The position numbers were made by a program, and so were the translations under genes. 64,000 bases of DNA from Hydractinia symbiolongicarpus (lineage: Eukaryota; Cnidaria; Hydrozoa; Anthoathecata; Hydractiniidae), in the NCBI RefSeq assembly GCF_029227915.1, contig NC_079879.1, positions 19,158,001-19,222,000 on the forward strand, in the 5' to 3' direction. The notes beneath the pieces are model-generated. The model saw nothing but the letters and a program-made list of their open reading frames with translations, did no database searches and was not told the DNA's origin. Positions 11,549-22,469 of this stretch are shown here, piece by piece (within the stretch, counting starts at the first letter, position 1; every line of letters starts with the position of its first letter).

Positions 11549-11697
11549 TCTATATTATAATACCCGTATTCGTCTGTCTGTCTGTCTGTCCGTCCGTCAC
11601 GCAAAATGGTAGGTTAGCTGGGCAAGTAGCGATGCGCACACAATGCGGTAAAAAAGGACGGGTGAACCCGTGGATTTTTCCACGGGCAACCGACTAG
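11549..11697 (+). mobile_element. Mini-Helitron, 149 bp
   Basis: It starts with TC after an A. It ends with the hairpin CCCGTGG-ATTTTT-CCACGGG, then CAACCGA and CTAG, followed by T. This is the Helitron end structure (5' TC, 3' hairpin plus CTRR, insertion between A and T). It carries a TCTG/TCCG microsatellite just inside the 5' end. It encodes nothing and so depends on a helper. Unit 2 holds the same insertion at 41,197-41,349. Confidence 0.75.
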
Positions 11698-12165
11698 TAT
11701 ATATATATTATACATAAATGCAATATATTTGTACAATTTATCACCTTTAAAAAGTTATTTCAAAAAACGGTTTCGGCAAAAACATATAAAAAAGGCATAA
11801 GTTATTGCAGTTGTCTTGATATCTAAAATGTCTTATTCTTGTTTAAGTTTAATTGGACAATATAAGCTGAACAAACTTTAAAGAAGTGTTTTTGTCATGA
11901 TTTCGTCTGTCATAATGGTTTTGCGTAGCTTTATTCTAGACCCCACAAATAAGTGTATTTTTGCTGAGATTGCGCGAAGTAGTGATGCAAAAATATATAC
12001 AAAAGGCTAATCCCCGTGAATTTTTCAAGGGCTATAGACTAGTCAATAATATGATACTGTACTAACTAATGTTTATAACAGACTTTATTTTATAGTCCGG
12101 GTGCCAGGGGGTCGACTATGTCAGTCAAGCGGACAAATTGAAACATACATGACTTTATTGGGCAC
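11698..12165. other. Spacer with second degraded Helitron-like end
   Basis: Bases 12,012-12,042 show CCCCGTG, a loop, CAAGGG and CTAG before T, a mutated version of the 11,697 end. GGCAC at 12,161-12,165 is the target duplication of the following element. No gene. Confidence 0.45.
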
Positions 12166-12414
12166 AACCTCGTCCCCAGGACCTCTTTTCGCTTTTTTGA
12201 TATCGGGGATGGCGCGAAGAAAAAGGCCCTGGACCCGGCCGCTTTCTACACCCAGAAGTCTTGGGTGTAGACTGCAGCGTCAGCACTTTTGCTAAATGTC
12301 GACAGTTCTTTATATGGATATGTGACATCCATATATGGAGTAAAACTAAGAATTTAAAATTATTTCAAAAAGTGAACGGTGAGTTAAAGTGTTAAAAGGG
12401 TTCCGTTTTTCAAA

Positions 12415-14343
12415 ATGGACAAGATATTGCAATTATTTTGTAGATTGCAACAAACGTTTTTAATTAATAACATAAATAATATTATCTTAAAGCCACAGCA
12501 AGTTAAATGTTTCGAGCATCTTTTAAATGGATATGATGTTATTGGTGTTTTACCTACTGGATTTGGGAAATCCTTGTTGTTTCATTTGTTGGCAGACTTT
12601 TTGCCAAGAAAGAGTGTCCAAAATATAGTATTGATGGTGTGCCCTCTTAATTCTATCATAGAAGACCAGTTGAAAGTCTTAGAAGTGAGAGGTATTGGTG
12701 CTGGGGTGCTTCATTTGGAGCAAACAGTTGTGCCTGAAAAATTGTTTTCGTGTGATGAGAATGGTGAGCCTGAAATACCAATTTCAATTGAAAATGGCGA
12801 ATTAAAACTAGTATTTGCCAACCCAGAATCTCTGCTTAGTGTCAGAGGACGAGAATTGCTAAAAAGTTCTGTTTACCAAGAAAATGTTGTCAGTTGTGTT
12901 AAAGATGAAGCACATTGTGTAAGCATGTGGTAAGTAAAAACACAAAAAAAAAGACAGGGCTGGCGAACACTTTTATGCTAGAAACAAATTTTAAAATTTT
13001 TGTTATGCGACAATGTAAAACTTTATTTTGGATGTTGTCTCCACTTCACGAATCAATTCGCCTACCCTGACTTTGTCAATGGTGAACTCAAGCTTCCAGT
13101 GTGTATTTTTAATTATTATAAACAAAATATTTTCTCTCTCTTTACTTAAAACTACATACATACATACAATATATTATAAATAAAACTATGCCGTTCAAGT
13201 AAATTCATAAATTTAAAACTTTGTATATTGCTACATAAAATAACATATATTATATATAATGTGTTTCTTCAAAAAATATAAACTTTTAATGTGCTTTATT
13301 TGATTTATAGGGGTGAGGATTTCCGAAAACTTTTTAGCGAGTTGTCTACGTTAAAGGCACTTTTCCCAGATGCTGTTACATTGGCTCTAACCGCTACTGC
13401 TACACCAGACACTGCAGAATATTTGATTAAATCGCTCGCCCTTATTACGTATAAAGTCATTGCTGTATCGCCAAATCAAAAAAATGTGTATTTAAACATA
13501 CAAAGACGCCCAAACTCTAACTTGGGTTTGAAAGGATTTGAAGTTATTCTCAAACCGTTGGCTGAAAAATTAAACGTGCAAAGAGAACACTATCCCATGA
13601 CAATAATTTACATGCATTTAAGATATTGTGGGTATGGGTACAAATTATTTGAAAATGTTATAAGAAATCATTATGTTGGTGACAATATTTGTCCTAGAGC
13701 AAGATTGTTTGCACAGTTTCATGCTTCTTGTACTACACAAATGAAAGAGGATATATTGAAGGAGTTAAAGAAGTCAGATTCACGAATTAGAGTAGTATTT
13801 GCTACAACTGCTCTAGGTATGGGTGTTGATGCTCCAAATATATCTAATATTATTCACATAAGTCCTCCATCAACATTAGAGTCATTCGTGCAAGAAATTG
13901 GAAGAGGAGGAAGAAATGGTGTAGCTTGTGATTCACTTTTATATTTCAACAATTCTGATTTGGCATCTAAGTATATAAGTGAGTCAATGAAAAAATACTG
14001 TGTATGGGATAGATGTCTCAGAGTATTTTTGCTAAACTATTTTGGATTTAAGAGTAAAACTCAGATTAACTGTTGCAAGAACTGTAATGTTGGTGCTGAT
14101 TCTACAATTGATATCAAATTAAACGCACTTGACGACAATAAGAAGATAGCACGCAACATAGTTGAGGCTGATATGGAGATGCTTAAAGTAGAATTGTTAA
14201 AAACGGTTGAAGATATCAATTCTGATGAAAACGTGATGTTTCCTTTCCACAGTAAAATTAACACTAACATTGTAAATGAAATCTTGAGAGAATTAGCATT
14301 TATTTCTTGTGAATCAGACTTACTTTCTATGTTTGGTATTTAA
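12415..14343 (+). CDS. RecQ-like superfamily II helicase of the transposon, intact
   Basis: Two exons (12,415-12,929 and 13,311-14,343) share a split Trp codon and give 515 aa. RecQ order is clear: Q-motif-like LKPQQ at 26-30, Walker A with T48-G-F-G-K-S53, DEAH at 164-167 followed by the family's C-x-S-x-W, the TATAT motif, an ATTALGMGVD block, and motif VI QEIGRGGRNG. A RecQ-type zinc region follows (C-V-W-D-R-C, a hydrophobic stretch with YFG, then paired Cys). No HRDC or long tail is seen, so it is shorter than cellular RecQ. It would unwind DNA, presumably during transposition. Its transposase neighbour is broken, while this frame is whole; the unit-2 copy shows the reverse trend. Confidence 0.85.
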
Positions 14344-14564
14344 AATGAAAGGTGTTCTAACGAATTATATGCTTTAATAGACAAATATGCACCTAAAATA
14401 GGTTAGTAAAAAACATAATATATATATACCATGGCATGACAAAGTTGGTGAAATCTGCAATTTCATCCACCAAAAAATTCAATGAGCCAAAATGCCAAAT
14501 TTTGTCAGCTTATGGGTATATATATATATATGTTAAACAAAGGAAATTAGTTGCTTGTGCTTTT

Positions 14565-17500
14565 CTACCCATAAATGAAAATCAACATATTTAAAAAACG
14601 CAAGGGCGATCTTTTAATGTTAGGAAAACTGTGATGTTTTCGTCCGTTTATGTAGTTAAATGGATCAAGCAGTATTAAATCTTTTATCATTTTTTTTCCA
14701 TCCTTCATACTGTCAGTCGTTGTATGATGTGTCGATGATGCATGTATTTTAGCATTTTGATCAAAATTTTCCACAATCTCTTTAATTTCATTTGCTGCCT
14801 TGCTGATTTTGCTGATAGATTTCACTGACTTATTTGCCCCCATTCTCTGAACAATTCCCTTTGTCACTCTATTCATTATTTCTTGTACCAAACATTATTT
14901 CCTTTCCCACCTTTCCAGTTGCTAAAAAAACACCACTTAAACTCCTCAGAAAGTCTGGGAGTTAATAAGCATTCCATCTGAGCTATGCTGAGAAACATCT
15001 CAATAGCATATTTGCTGTAAGCTCCTAATGATTTGAAGACAACCAAAAGTAATTTTTGGTTAATAATATTTCTGTCTCCATCTCCCTCTTTTGCTGTGTC
15101 TTTTAACTGCATCAGTAAGAGAGTTAAAAAAATTGTGCATAGGCCATAGTCATCTTCTTAGTGACAAATTTTTGAAGAACGTATGATGTGTCGACAAACT
15201 CAGTTAAAACGTGATCAAAATACTGATGTTTTTCTTCTGTAGACTAATGTGCCAGATTAGGTGGATAACAATGGATAGTCGGTTTATCATCTAGATTAGT
15301 CATACCAAAGAATTTTATTGCAGCAGTTACAATATATGCCTTTTCCATGCTTAAAAATAATTCTTCACTGCCATCATATGAGTCAAGAACTTTGGAGGGT
15401 GTTGCATTTTTTCGATTAAATTTTTCTCTAATATATTAAAAGTTCCTTGTTGATTGACAGAATCACCTTGATGTAATAAGTGGTAGGAATATTGAAGAGG
15501 AGAAGCCTTGCAATGCCACATTACAGGCTTAAAAGGCGAGCAATGTTCAAAGCGATCTGTAGGAGTGTGTGATCCAGCCAGTAAGTCTTTGGCACCTGCA
15601 AAATGCACACGTGTTAACTGGTCTCCGGAAAATGGAATTTTCATTTCCTTCATTACATCACTTTCTGTAAACAACGTATGTGATTGTGTCTGACCAACCG
15701 AAGCAGGTTCTTCAGTCAGTGGTGGATGTTCCCGATTGGGTAAGTTTTGCAACAAGCCAGCTTTACTATATAGTTCTTCAATCCAGTCCTCATATGTCCT
15801 TAGTATTTTCACACAGTCACCATATTTGTTCTCATTTGCATCCATTATTGGCATTGAAACAATGAATGATTTTTTGCTCAAATTATTCGTGTACTTGTGT
15901 TCTATGTGGCTAGGAACAATTTGCTTAAAGATACTGAACTTTGGAAAGAATTGCAGAAGCACTCGAGCGATGAGAATTTTTGTTGTGCTAATGTAGGCTT
16001 TCCATTCTGCTTGATTTAAGGTAAATTTACTTCTAAGAACTGTTGTGATATCTGCCCTTGGTGTACCATTTGGAAAATTAGTGAAGTTGGTACGATTTTC
16101 CAGAAAATTGATGGCAAATAGGCGTAGATCTTCATTATCGTTATCACTTCTCATATGTCCTTTCAAAATTCTTAAATCAAAGTTATTGCCTGTTCCCCGA
16201 AATGTACAACCTGCTTTTATTTTTGCAATTGTCGAGTCAAGAAAATGCCCACCAATTAATTCCAACAAATTGGTCTTTTTTGAAGGAGACAAAAAAATGC
16301 CAAGCTTGTTTAGTCGGATTTGCAGCTAAATGCAAAATGTATGCATGAGACAAATTACACCTTTTTTATATATAAGCCTAGTGTATTTTGAGCACAGCCT
16401 TAACATATGCTTACTTTTTCTTATATATGCTTATGATGCTTACATTTTTGACACACCAAATCTATTTTGGTTTGGAAAGAGACATTGGTGTTCTTGATAT
16501 TTTGTTCCTTTTTATTTTTTTAATTGTTCTGTAAACTTTTAGGAAAATTTTATGTTCTATAATTTTTTTTAGATAAATATGGAAGTATATATATGTTAAA
16601 CCTTACCTGTTTGCTGCATCCACCTTCAATCAGCAAAACACTATTGATTCTCTGAATTAAACTGAGTTCATGCCGTCTGTTATTCATCAAGATTGCATAT
16701 AAAAAACAATACTGTATTTTTAGCTCATTCGGAGAGTCAGCAATATCACATGATTTACCTGACAAAGTATTGAAAATGTCAACAACAAAAGGAAAATTAC
16801 CACTTAATTCCTTCCACAATTCATCTGTTGTATGGCTTGACAACTGTGTATAATCCTTACTAAGTAATACAGATGAGTTGCCTTTCCTTTTACACAGTTT
16901 CTTGCCAGCATTATTGATTTTAGTTGTTATGTCCTTTTTGAGTAATAAATCCATTTGCGGTACTTGTGTGATAACATGTGATAAAGCAGATGGCTGATTG
17001 GTATGGATTGCTCTTTCAATGGCATTTTGCTGATATATATTAAAAGGTTCAGATGAAAGTTTGTCACTGTCTTTATTATATACAGATTTAAAAATTATTG
17101 TTGATGTGTTGTTGTAAATATCCTGTGTTGCTATATTGTTGTTTGATTTTTCTTCAGATTTATTGTCAGAAACAGATATTTTAACCTTTTTCTTGGTTGA
17201 TTTAAACATTGTGTAGTGTCCAATAACACCTTTTTTTTGTCCTGGTCTTTCCTGGGTGAAAAAATGTTCAGCCGCTTAATGGAAACTTTTTGTCGGAGCT
17301 CGATTTGATTAGTTTGACATGACCTTCGAAATTCCCACATTTTATTTATAAACGTGTGACAGTTTCTACATATTAACTTTGTTAAAATATCCTCTTGTGT
17401 AATATCAAGTCCACATGTTCTAATAATTTTTTGTTGCATATGTTTTTCTTTTGCTTTATTTGAAAATGTATTCACCATATGCTTTTTTGGAAGGCTTTGG

Positions 17501-17668
17501 CACATACCCTGCAATGACATTCATCGTATTCTTTTCGTACATATAACTTCTTTGGTGTAGTTTGTACCTAAAAATATAATAAAAATTTTTTCCTCAATTT
17601 TAAAAAAAATGTAAGCTAGTTATAGGCAAAAAGTATATATACTTTACCTTGTTATTTTCTTTGTTCAT
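14565..17668 (-). pseudogene. Academ-like (DUF6589) transposase, copy 1, broken
   Basis: Minus-strand gene with a 7-codon first exon (17,668-17,648), a second exon 17,567-16,607 and a third from 16,325. A two-base loss in exon 2 shifts the frame near 17,200. Exon 3 breaks again near 15,435 and has a stop near 15,246 that is absent in unit 2. The C-terminal parts at 15,112-14,876 and 14,891-14,565 are in different frames. Recognisable parts are a Cys-rich N-terminus (H-C-R-V-C, then C-R-N-C), an LSPSKKTNLLELIG stretch, GDQLTRV and an A-G-A-K-D-L-L-A-G-S-H motif typical of DUF6589 proteins. The stretch before the C-terminal part keeps residues that unit 2 has deleted. Confidence 0.75.
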
Positions 17669-17985
17669 TCTGAATTAAGTTTTTGGGATTACTAATTTGA
17701 AAATACCTTGTAGAGTACACAAACCTACTATTTCTCGCTATATTACTCTTAATTATTTTACAGATATACTATAATCTAGCTAATCACAACACCTACATTG
17801 GCAAAATATTTTTACTGCTAGCTAGTACTGAGCTTGCCACATAGTGTATATATATGATGTATATATTTACAAAACTACATATCAACAACAAACCATTATT
17901 TTTCTTGTAAATAGCTAGCTACATAAATATCTCTATTCATTTCTGTAGAAAAACCAATTATAACATTTTATTTTATATTTTCAGA

Positions 17986-18153
17986 ATGAAAAAATTGCCT
18001 CTTCTTTTTATTTTATTTTCCATCCAAGTTTCTTTTCCCGAGTGTGCACCAGACACTCAACCAGACAGAGGGGCTACCATTTTTGTTTGTAACTTGATGA
18101 TACGGTCGACTCGTCTCACTCGCGGAATGTTTATAAATCTTAAGCATAATTAG
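17986..18153 (+). CDS. Conserved 55-aa ORF with signal-like start inside the transposon
   Basis: Not recognised. The frame begins M-K-K-L-P-L-L-F-I-L-F-S, a plausible signal peptide, followed by a short Cys-containing tail ending N-L-K-H-N. The ATG sits 2 nt after a TTTTCAG acceptor-like site. The unit-2 copy (47,595-47,762) is also open, same length, with four replacements. It lies between the transposase 5' end and the right terminal repeat, on the opposite strand. It could be a chance frame in promoter DNA. Confidence 0.3.
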   Translation: MKKLPLLFILFSIQVSFPECAPDTQPDRGATIFVCNLMIRSTRLTRGMFINLKHN

Positions 18154-18445
18154 TGAAAGTGAGGCTACCAATCATATTGCAAATCCGACCGGCGGGGACC
18201 AGGGCCTTCTTCTTCGCGCCATCCCCGATATCAAAAAAGCGAAAAGAGGTCCTGGGGACGATGTTGGCACTTAGGTACTATTAGGTACTCTTTACTACTA
18301 CTTCGCGAATTTATTAGATCGGGCTCATTTCATACAGCATTCTCAGGGTATAAAATAGAACTAGGGTCTATAAATTATCAAAAAGACTCCTCCAACGTTA
18401 AGAACCATCCAGACCCAACCCAATTAATTTAATTAAATATCCTAG

Positions 18446-18775
18446 ATCGAATTAGGTGGTTCACCGTGGCATTCTGTGGCAAAAGGCAATGGTATCCACG
18501 GTAGAGTACTTGTACTCGCATTAATTAATGTTTTCTCAAAGCATGGTTGGCGTGTTAAAGCATCCATGGATGCAACAGTGCACTAAAACAAAGCTGACGT
18601 CTCGCCTGATGTCCACAGTTTGTATTTTATGTACGACCAAACTTTAGCTGCGCAGAAGGAAAAGTGCGATACTAAAGATGCTTATGGTCATGCGTCTGCA
18701 CCACCGGGTGCTAGTTACCAATCCCTTGAAAATCCGCCAAGTTATGATGAAGCCATGGGGAAGAAACCTCTTTAA
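18446..18775 (+). pseudogene. PPxY-tailed host exon, copy 1 with premature stop
   Basis: Terminal exon after the acceptor CCTAG. It is collinear with 48,056-48,385, but codon 47 is TAA (18,584-18,586) where unit 2 has CAA. Two thirds of the exon, including the PPSYDEA tail, is lost if this stop is used. The frame past the stop stays open to the same terminator, so the lesion is recent. Upstream exons were not found; the Academ-like insertion lies directly upstream and may have landed in an intron. See 48,056 for the intact version. Confidence 0.6.
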
Positions 18776-21700
18776 GGCGGTATAAGGGGAGTTGTTGTTA
18801 ATGCTGTCTTCAATGCCTCATTTATGAAAAAACGTACAAAGCAAGAAAGAAGCATTTTACACCTTTATTTTTGGATAGTACAATTTTAAGTTGTTGTCAT
18901 TGTGTAAAGTAAACCTATTTAGCTAGCTAAAAGAGAACGAAATTTGATGATAAAGCTGGCTAACCATAATAGTTATTTTTTATCGTGTCTGTTCGATGAG
19001 TAACTCACAGCGGCACAATAAATTAGACCGCATCTTCTGAAATGACATCTTCTTTTTTAGCAATTATTTTGCTGTAGTCGTCCTCATTAATAAATACTGC
19101 ATCTGAATCTGTCCTCTAATTTTTTCTCACTGAATCGGCTGACACAATTGGTATTCAGGTAATCTGCCCCTATTTTTCCCGGAATGCGTTGCGCAATGAT
19201 ATGAAACTTTAAAATGGGTAATCGCTCTGCTGAAATCTATCTTCCTGATCTTTAAGTTTTACCTTCCGCCGAAAACTTTTTCCGTAGTAGAAAGAAAAGA
19301 GATGATACGAAACAGATAATCACAATGCGTGTGCCCGTAGGACCATTTGAATTTCCATTTCAAATTAGAAGTGGAAAATCAAAAATAGTTGATAATTTTT
19401 ATTTTCAATCGGGAATTGAAAATCAAAATCTTTTGTCGAAGAAAGCCCTGTTCGATGGCTAGTTCTGCAAGCCGTGCTTTTTCTACCTTTACATTTAAAT
19501 CTAGCCATTAACTTTGAGATATAATTATGGATTATACATATTTTGCTGCTTGATTTGCTACCTCTTTGAACTTGTCTTTTTACTTGATCTGTAGAAATTT
19601 CATCGGCAAGCTTTTCATCTGGTTTCAGCTACCTATATAGCTGTCAATAAACGACTTGTTTCTTAATTCTCCAAAAAGTTTATATTCTATACTATAAGAT
19701 CTAAAATGCTTGCTTAGTTTACTGGAACTTCATATAAATTGTATAATTATTATTGATATATATATAATTATATAGGGTACAACTATTTTCCTAAAAAAGT
19801 TACCAAGCTTTTCATCTTAGCCACATATGATAGGTAGGATGTTATAGCTAGATATCTACACAGGGATGATGTGCTGCCCAGCTATGTATTGTTATTTTTG
19901 TCACACTCCCTTGCTAATATGCTTTAACTTTTCCATTTAGTATATATTTATAATAAACATATTTTGGCTCAACTCAGTGTACTCAGTACTCAGAAATTGT
20001 TTATTGTTTTGATTTGTCTGTTTAGACTCATGTTAATATTGTAGGTTCATCATTTCTTAAACATGTTCAAAAAATGATAAACCTACAATACTAAACACAA
20101 ATTTTTTATTTTTTTGGTTCTGGCATAAACTAATGGTTAAGACACCACTGAACATGCGGCTGTTCTTACGAGAATGTTTTTGTCACAGGTCACACATTTA
20201 CATAAATAAAAATATTTAGTAGGTGTAGTGTTGCTCTGTTATTTAAAAAAATAGATTCAAGGTGCTTAAGATTATTTTTAGCCTCTTTCAAATTAACTTG
20301 ACAGAGCAAGATTAAGCCTCTATCAACTATTTTGATAATGAGAATGTTTAACTTGTAAGGTTATGATGTCTGGGTTATCCTTAAAAAATAAAACAGCCAT
20401 TTATTAGTTCTAAGGTCGTCTGTTTATACATAAAACTTTATAAACTTTTTCAGGCCATCTGTTTAAGTTATTGTAGTAAATCGATCGAGTATTAAACATA
20501 TCTAAGGAGGGCTGCCCAGCTTAACTGGCCAAACGTTGTTTCATTGAAAAAACGTTACTTGAAACAAATCGTGACCAGTGTATTCTACAACAATTCTCTC
20601 TCCTAGCTTATAAAGGAATCATCCCCATCCCCTCAGCAAAAAATGCCTATTGATTATTATTTGATTCAAATACATAGTTTCCCATATAAAAAATCTATTG
20701 TCCTCGTACAGTAGAATGCTTAAGTTCTGAAACTTAAGAAGTATAATACAGAAGGGGTTTTTATGTTAATCCTATCAGATTTGTCTCAAAAGAACACCCT
20801 TAAAAAAATTATTTTTACATAATTTGTTGATCTTTTGTTGGTCAAAAAATCACAATACCCAGAGATATACTTGATGTGGAATAACAATCTAGCAATACTT
20901 ATAAAAATAATATTACTGGCAATACTTATAGAAATATTAATTATTAACAGAACATTTTGTGAATTTAAAAAACAACAATTATCTGTAGCTTAGCTGCAAC
21001 TGTAACATTCTTACAGGCCATAATATTTAAAGGCTCAAAGGTACTTATGAGTAAGCATGCTTTTACCTTGGGTGATGGCATTTCTCTTGACACAATTTGT
21101 TGAATATATAACACGAAGACCAGTATTCAGCCTGATACCACCAACCCAACATGCTTAGTATAACCAAGTCATAAAATTAATCACAGATTGTTCGAAAATA
21201 AAATATATCCAATAACAAAGAATAAAGTGTATATATATATGTCAACAATATTGGTTAAAGTACCAAAGTTTATAATTGGCTCATTCGACAATTTAGTTGG
21301 AGAAATAATATAGGTAAACAAACTATAATGTACATCACTTCGCTGGGAAAATAGAATTGTCTCTAAACTAACCTCGTTTTCATGTTAGTATGTTTCTTCC
21401 GTCTGTGTATTTTGCGGAATAGAAATGGTTATTGAAGTCTATTAATACGAAAAACAACATATTGAAAATTAATAATTCAAAACTAGAGAAAGATCAAAAA
21501 ACAATAATTGAAAATTCAAATACAAATACGTCACACCAATCTCCCCCTCATGGACATCTCAGGTTCCTGTAGTGAAAAAAAAAATCAATACAAAGAAAAT
21601 AAGAATCCTTTGGAACGAGATTTACGTCAAATCTATCCTGCTAGATCAAACTGTATTTCACTCGGATGTTAATCGGAAATATTATACCAACAATAACGTT

Positions 21701-22348
21701 CTTTAAGGTGTTCTATAATAGACTGTCGATGAATGTCAACATCTTTTTCTGGACCAAAAGGAAGAGTGAACAATCTATTTCGCCTCTGATTGGTGTAGTT
21801 AAATTTATTAGATTTCTCCCATAAAGTTAATATGGGATTGTTAATAATTAATTAATAAATAGTTGACCTCAAACACTTCTAAGACTACCATAAGCTTCAT
21901 TCCCAGGACTTTTTGAGCAAATCCAGGAAAATAAGGATCAACGCATAGCAAACAAAAGTCAAATAACTTAAAATATTAACATAAGCTCAGCTCCCTTCAA
22001 AATGCACTCTGTGCAGGAGTGCAGAGAGTTGGTAAAAAGAACCCGTAGGTTCATTGCATTTAATGTTTGAAAGAATAGCAGAAAAAAAATTCAGAATTTG
22101 ATTTTTGATTTCCAAATTTTTTCACTTCTTTTTGATTTAAAAAAAAGGCATTTCAAAATTGAATTTCTACCAAAATTCCATCAACATATACATTGCACAT
22201 TGTTTCTTGCACATTTTTGAAAAAAAAAATTATGACAATGTATAAATAAAGTAAAAATAAACCCTGCAATTTAACAATATTCACGCTTTGGCGAGCTAAT
22301 GGAGTGTACTTAAGCAAACACAATAAAAAGAAGGTTATGGTTATATTG
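18776..22348. other. Long non-coding spacer with hairpin
   Basis: Matches 48,386-52,088. Nothing coding is convincing. On the minus strand ~19,118-19,030 a short acidic frame (D-S-D-A-V-F-I-N-E-D-D) could be an old exon, but the units differ by one base at its start. Bases 20,038-20,089 form a ~21-bp hairpin. AT-rich tracts and CTAGCTAG motifs are scattered. Confidence 0.4.
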
Positions 22349-22368
22349 ATATGCGAATGTAACATATG
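22349..22368 (+). promoter_or_regulatory. Conserved upstream box of lectin gene 2
   Basis: Fits the consensus AYATGYGARTGKRACAYATG shared by all lectin first exons in the window; 101 bp before the ATG. It contains an E-box-like CATATG. Confidence 0.5.
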
Positions 22369-22469
22369 AACAATTGTAAACAATAATTACTAACATAATT
22401 ATTATGTTGCTTTTTGCGTAATGCATTTTGTCACATTCGCAACAAGCAGTTCTCAAGGTCATAAACGAA

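Larger units (their letters stand above)
12166..18265. mobile_element. Academ-like DNA transposon, copy 1 (6,100 bp)
   Basis: Ends are ~67-bp inverted repeats (12,166-12,232 and 18,199-18,265) starting AACCTCGTCCCC; the right terminus carries one mismatch (GATGTT). The flanks are the direct repeat GGCAC (12,161-12,165 and 18,266-18,270). Because the border bases partly match, the true duplication could be 3-5 bp. Contents: a RecQ-type helicase on + and a DUF6589-type transposase on -, tail to tail. DUF6589 plus a superfamily II helicase resembles the helicase-encoding Academ lineage (AcademH); the assignment is from memory of that family. Unit 2 has the same insertion with the same flanks, so it predates the duplication. 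Confidence 0.75.

Noticed and set aside
12101-12295. 64-codon frame conserved in both units
   Set aside because: It crosses the flank and terminal repeat of the Academ-like element; conservation is only due to the duplication.
22153-22383. Minus-strand hydrophobic frame repeated at 51,893-52,123
   Set aside because: It lies in the promoter region of lectin gene 2, is AT-rich, and is kept only because the units are similar.
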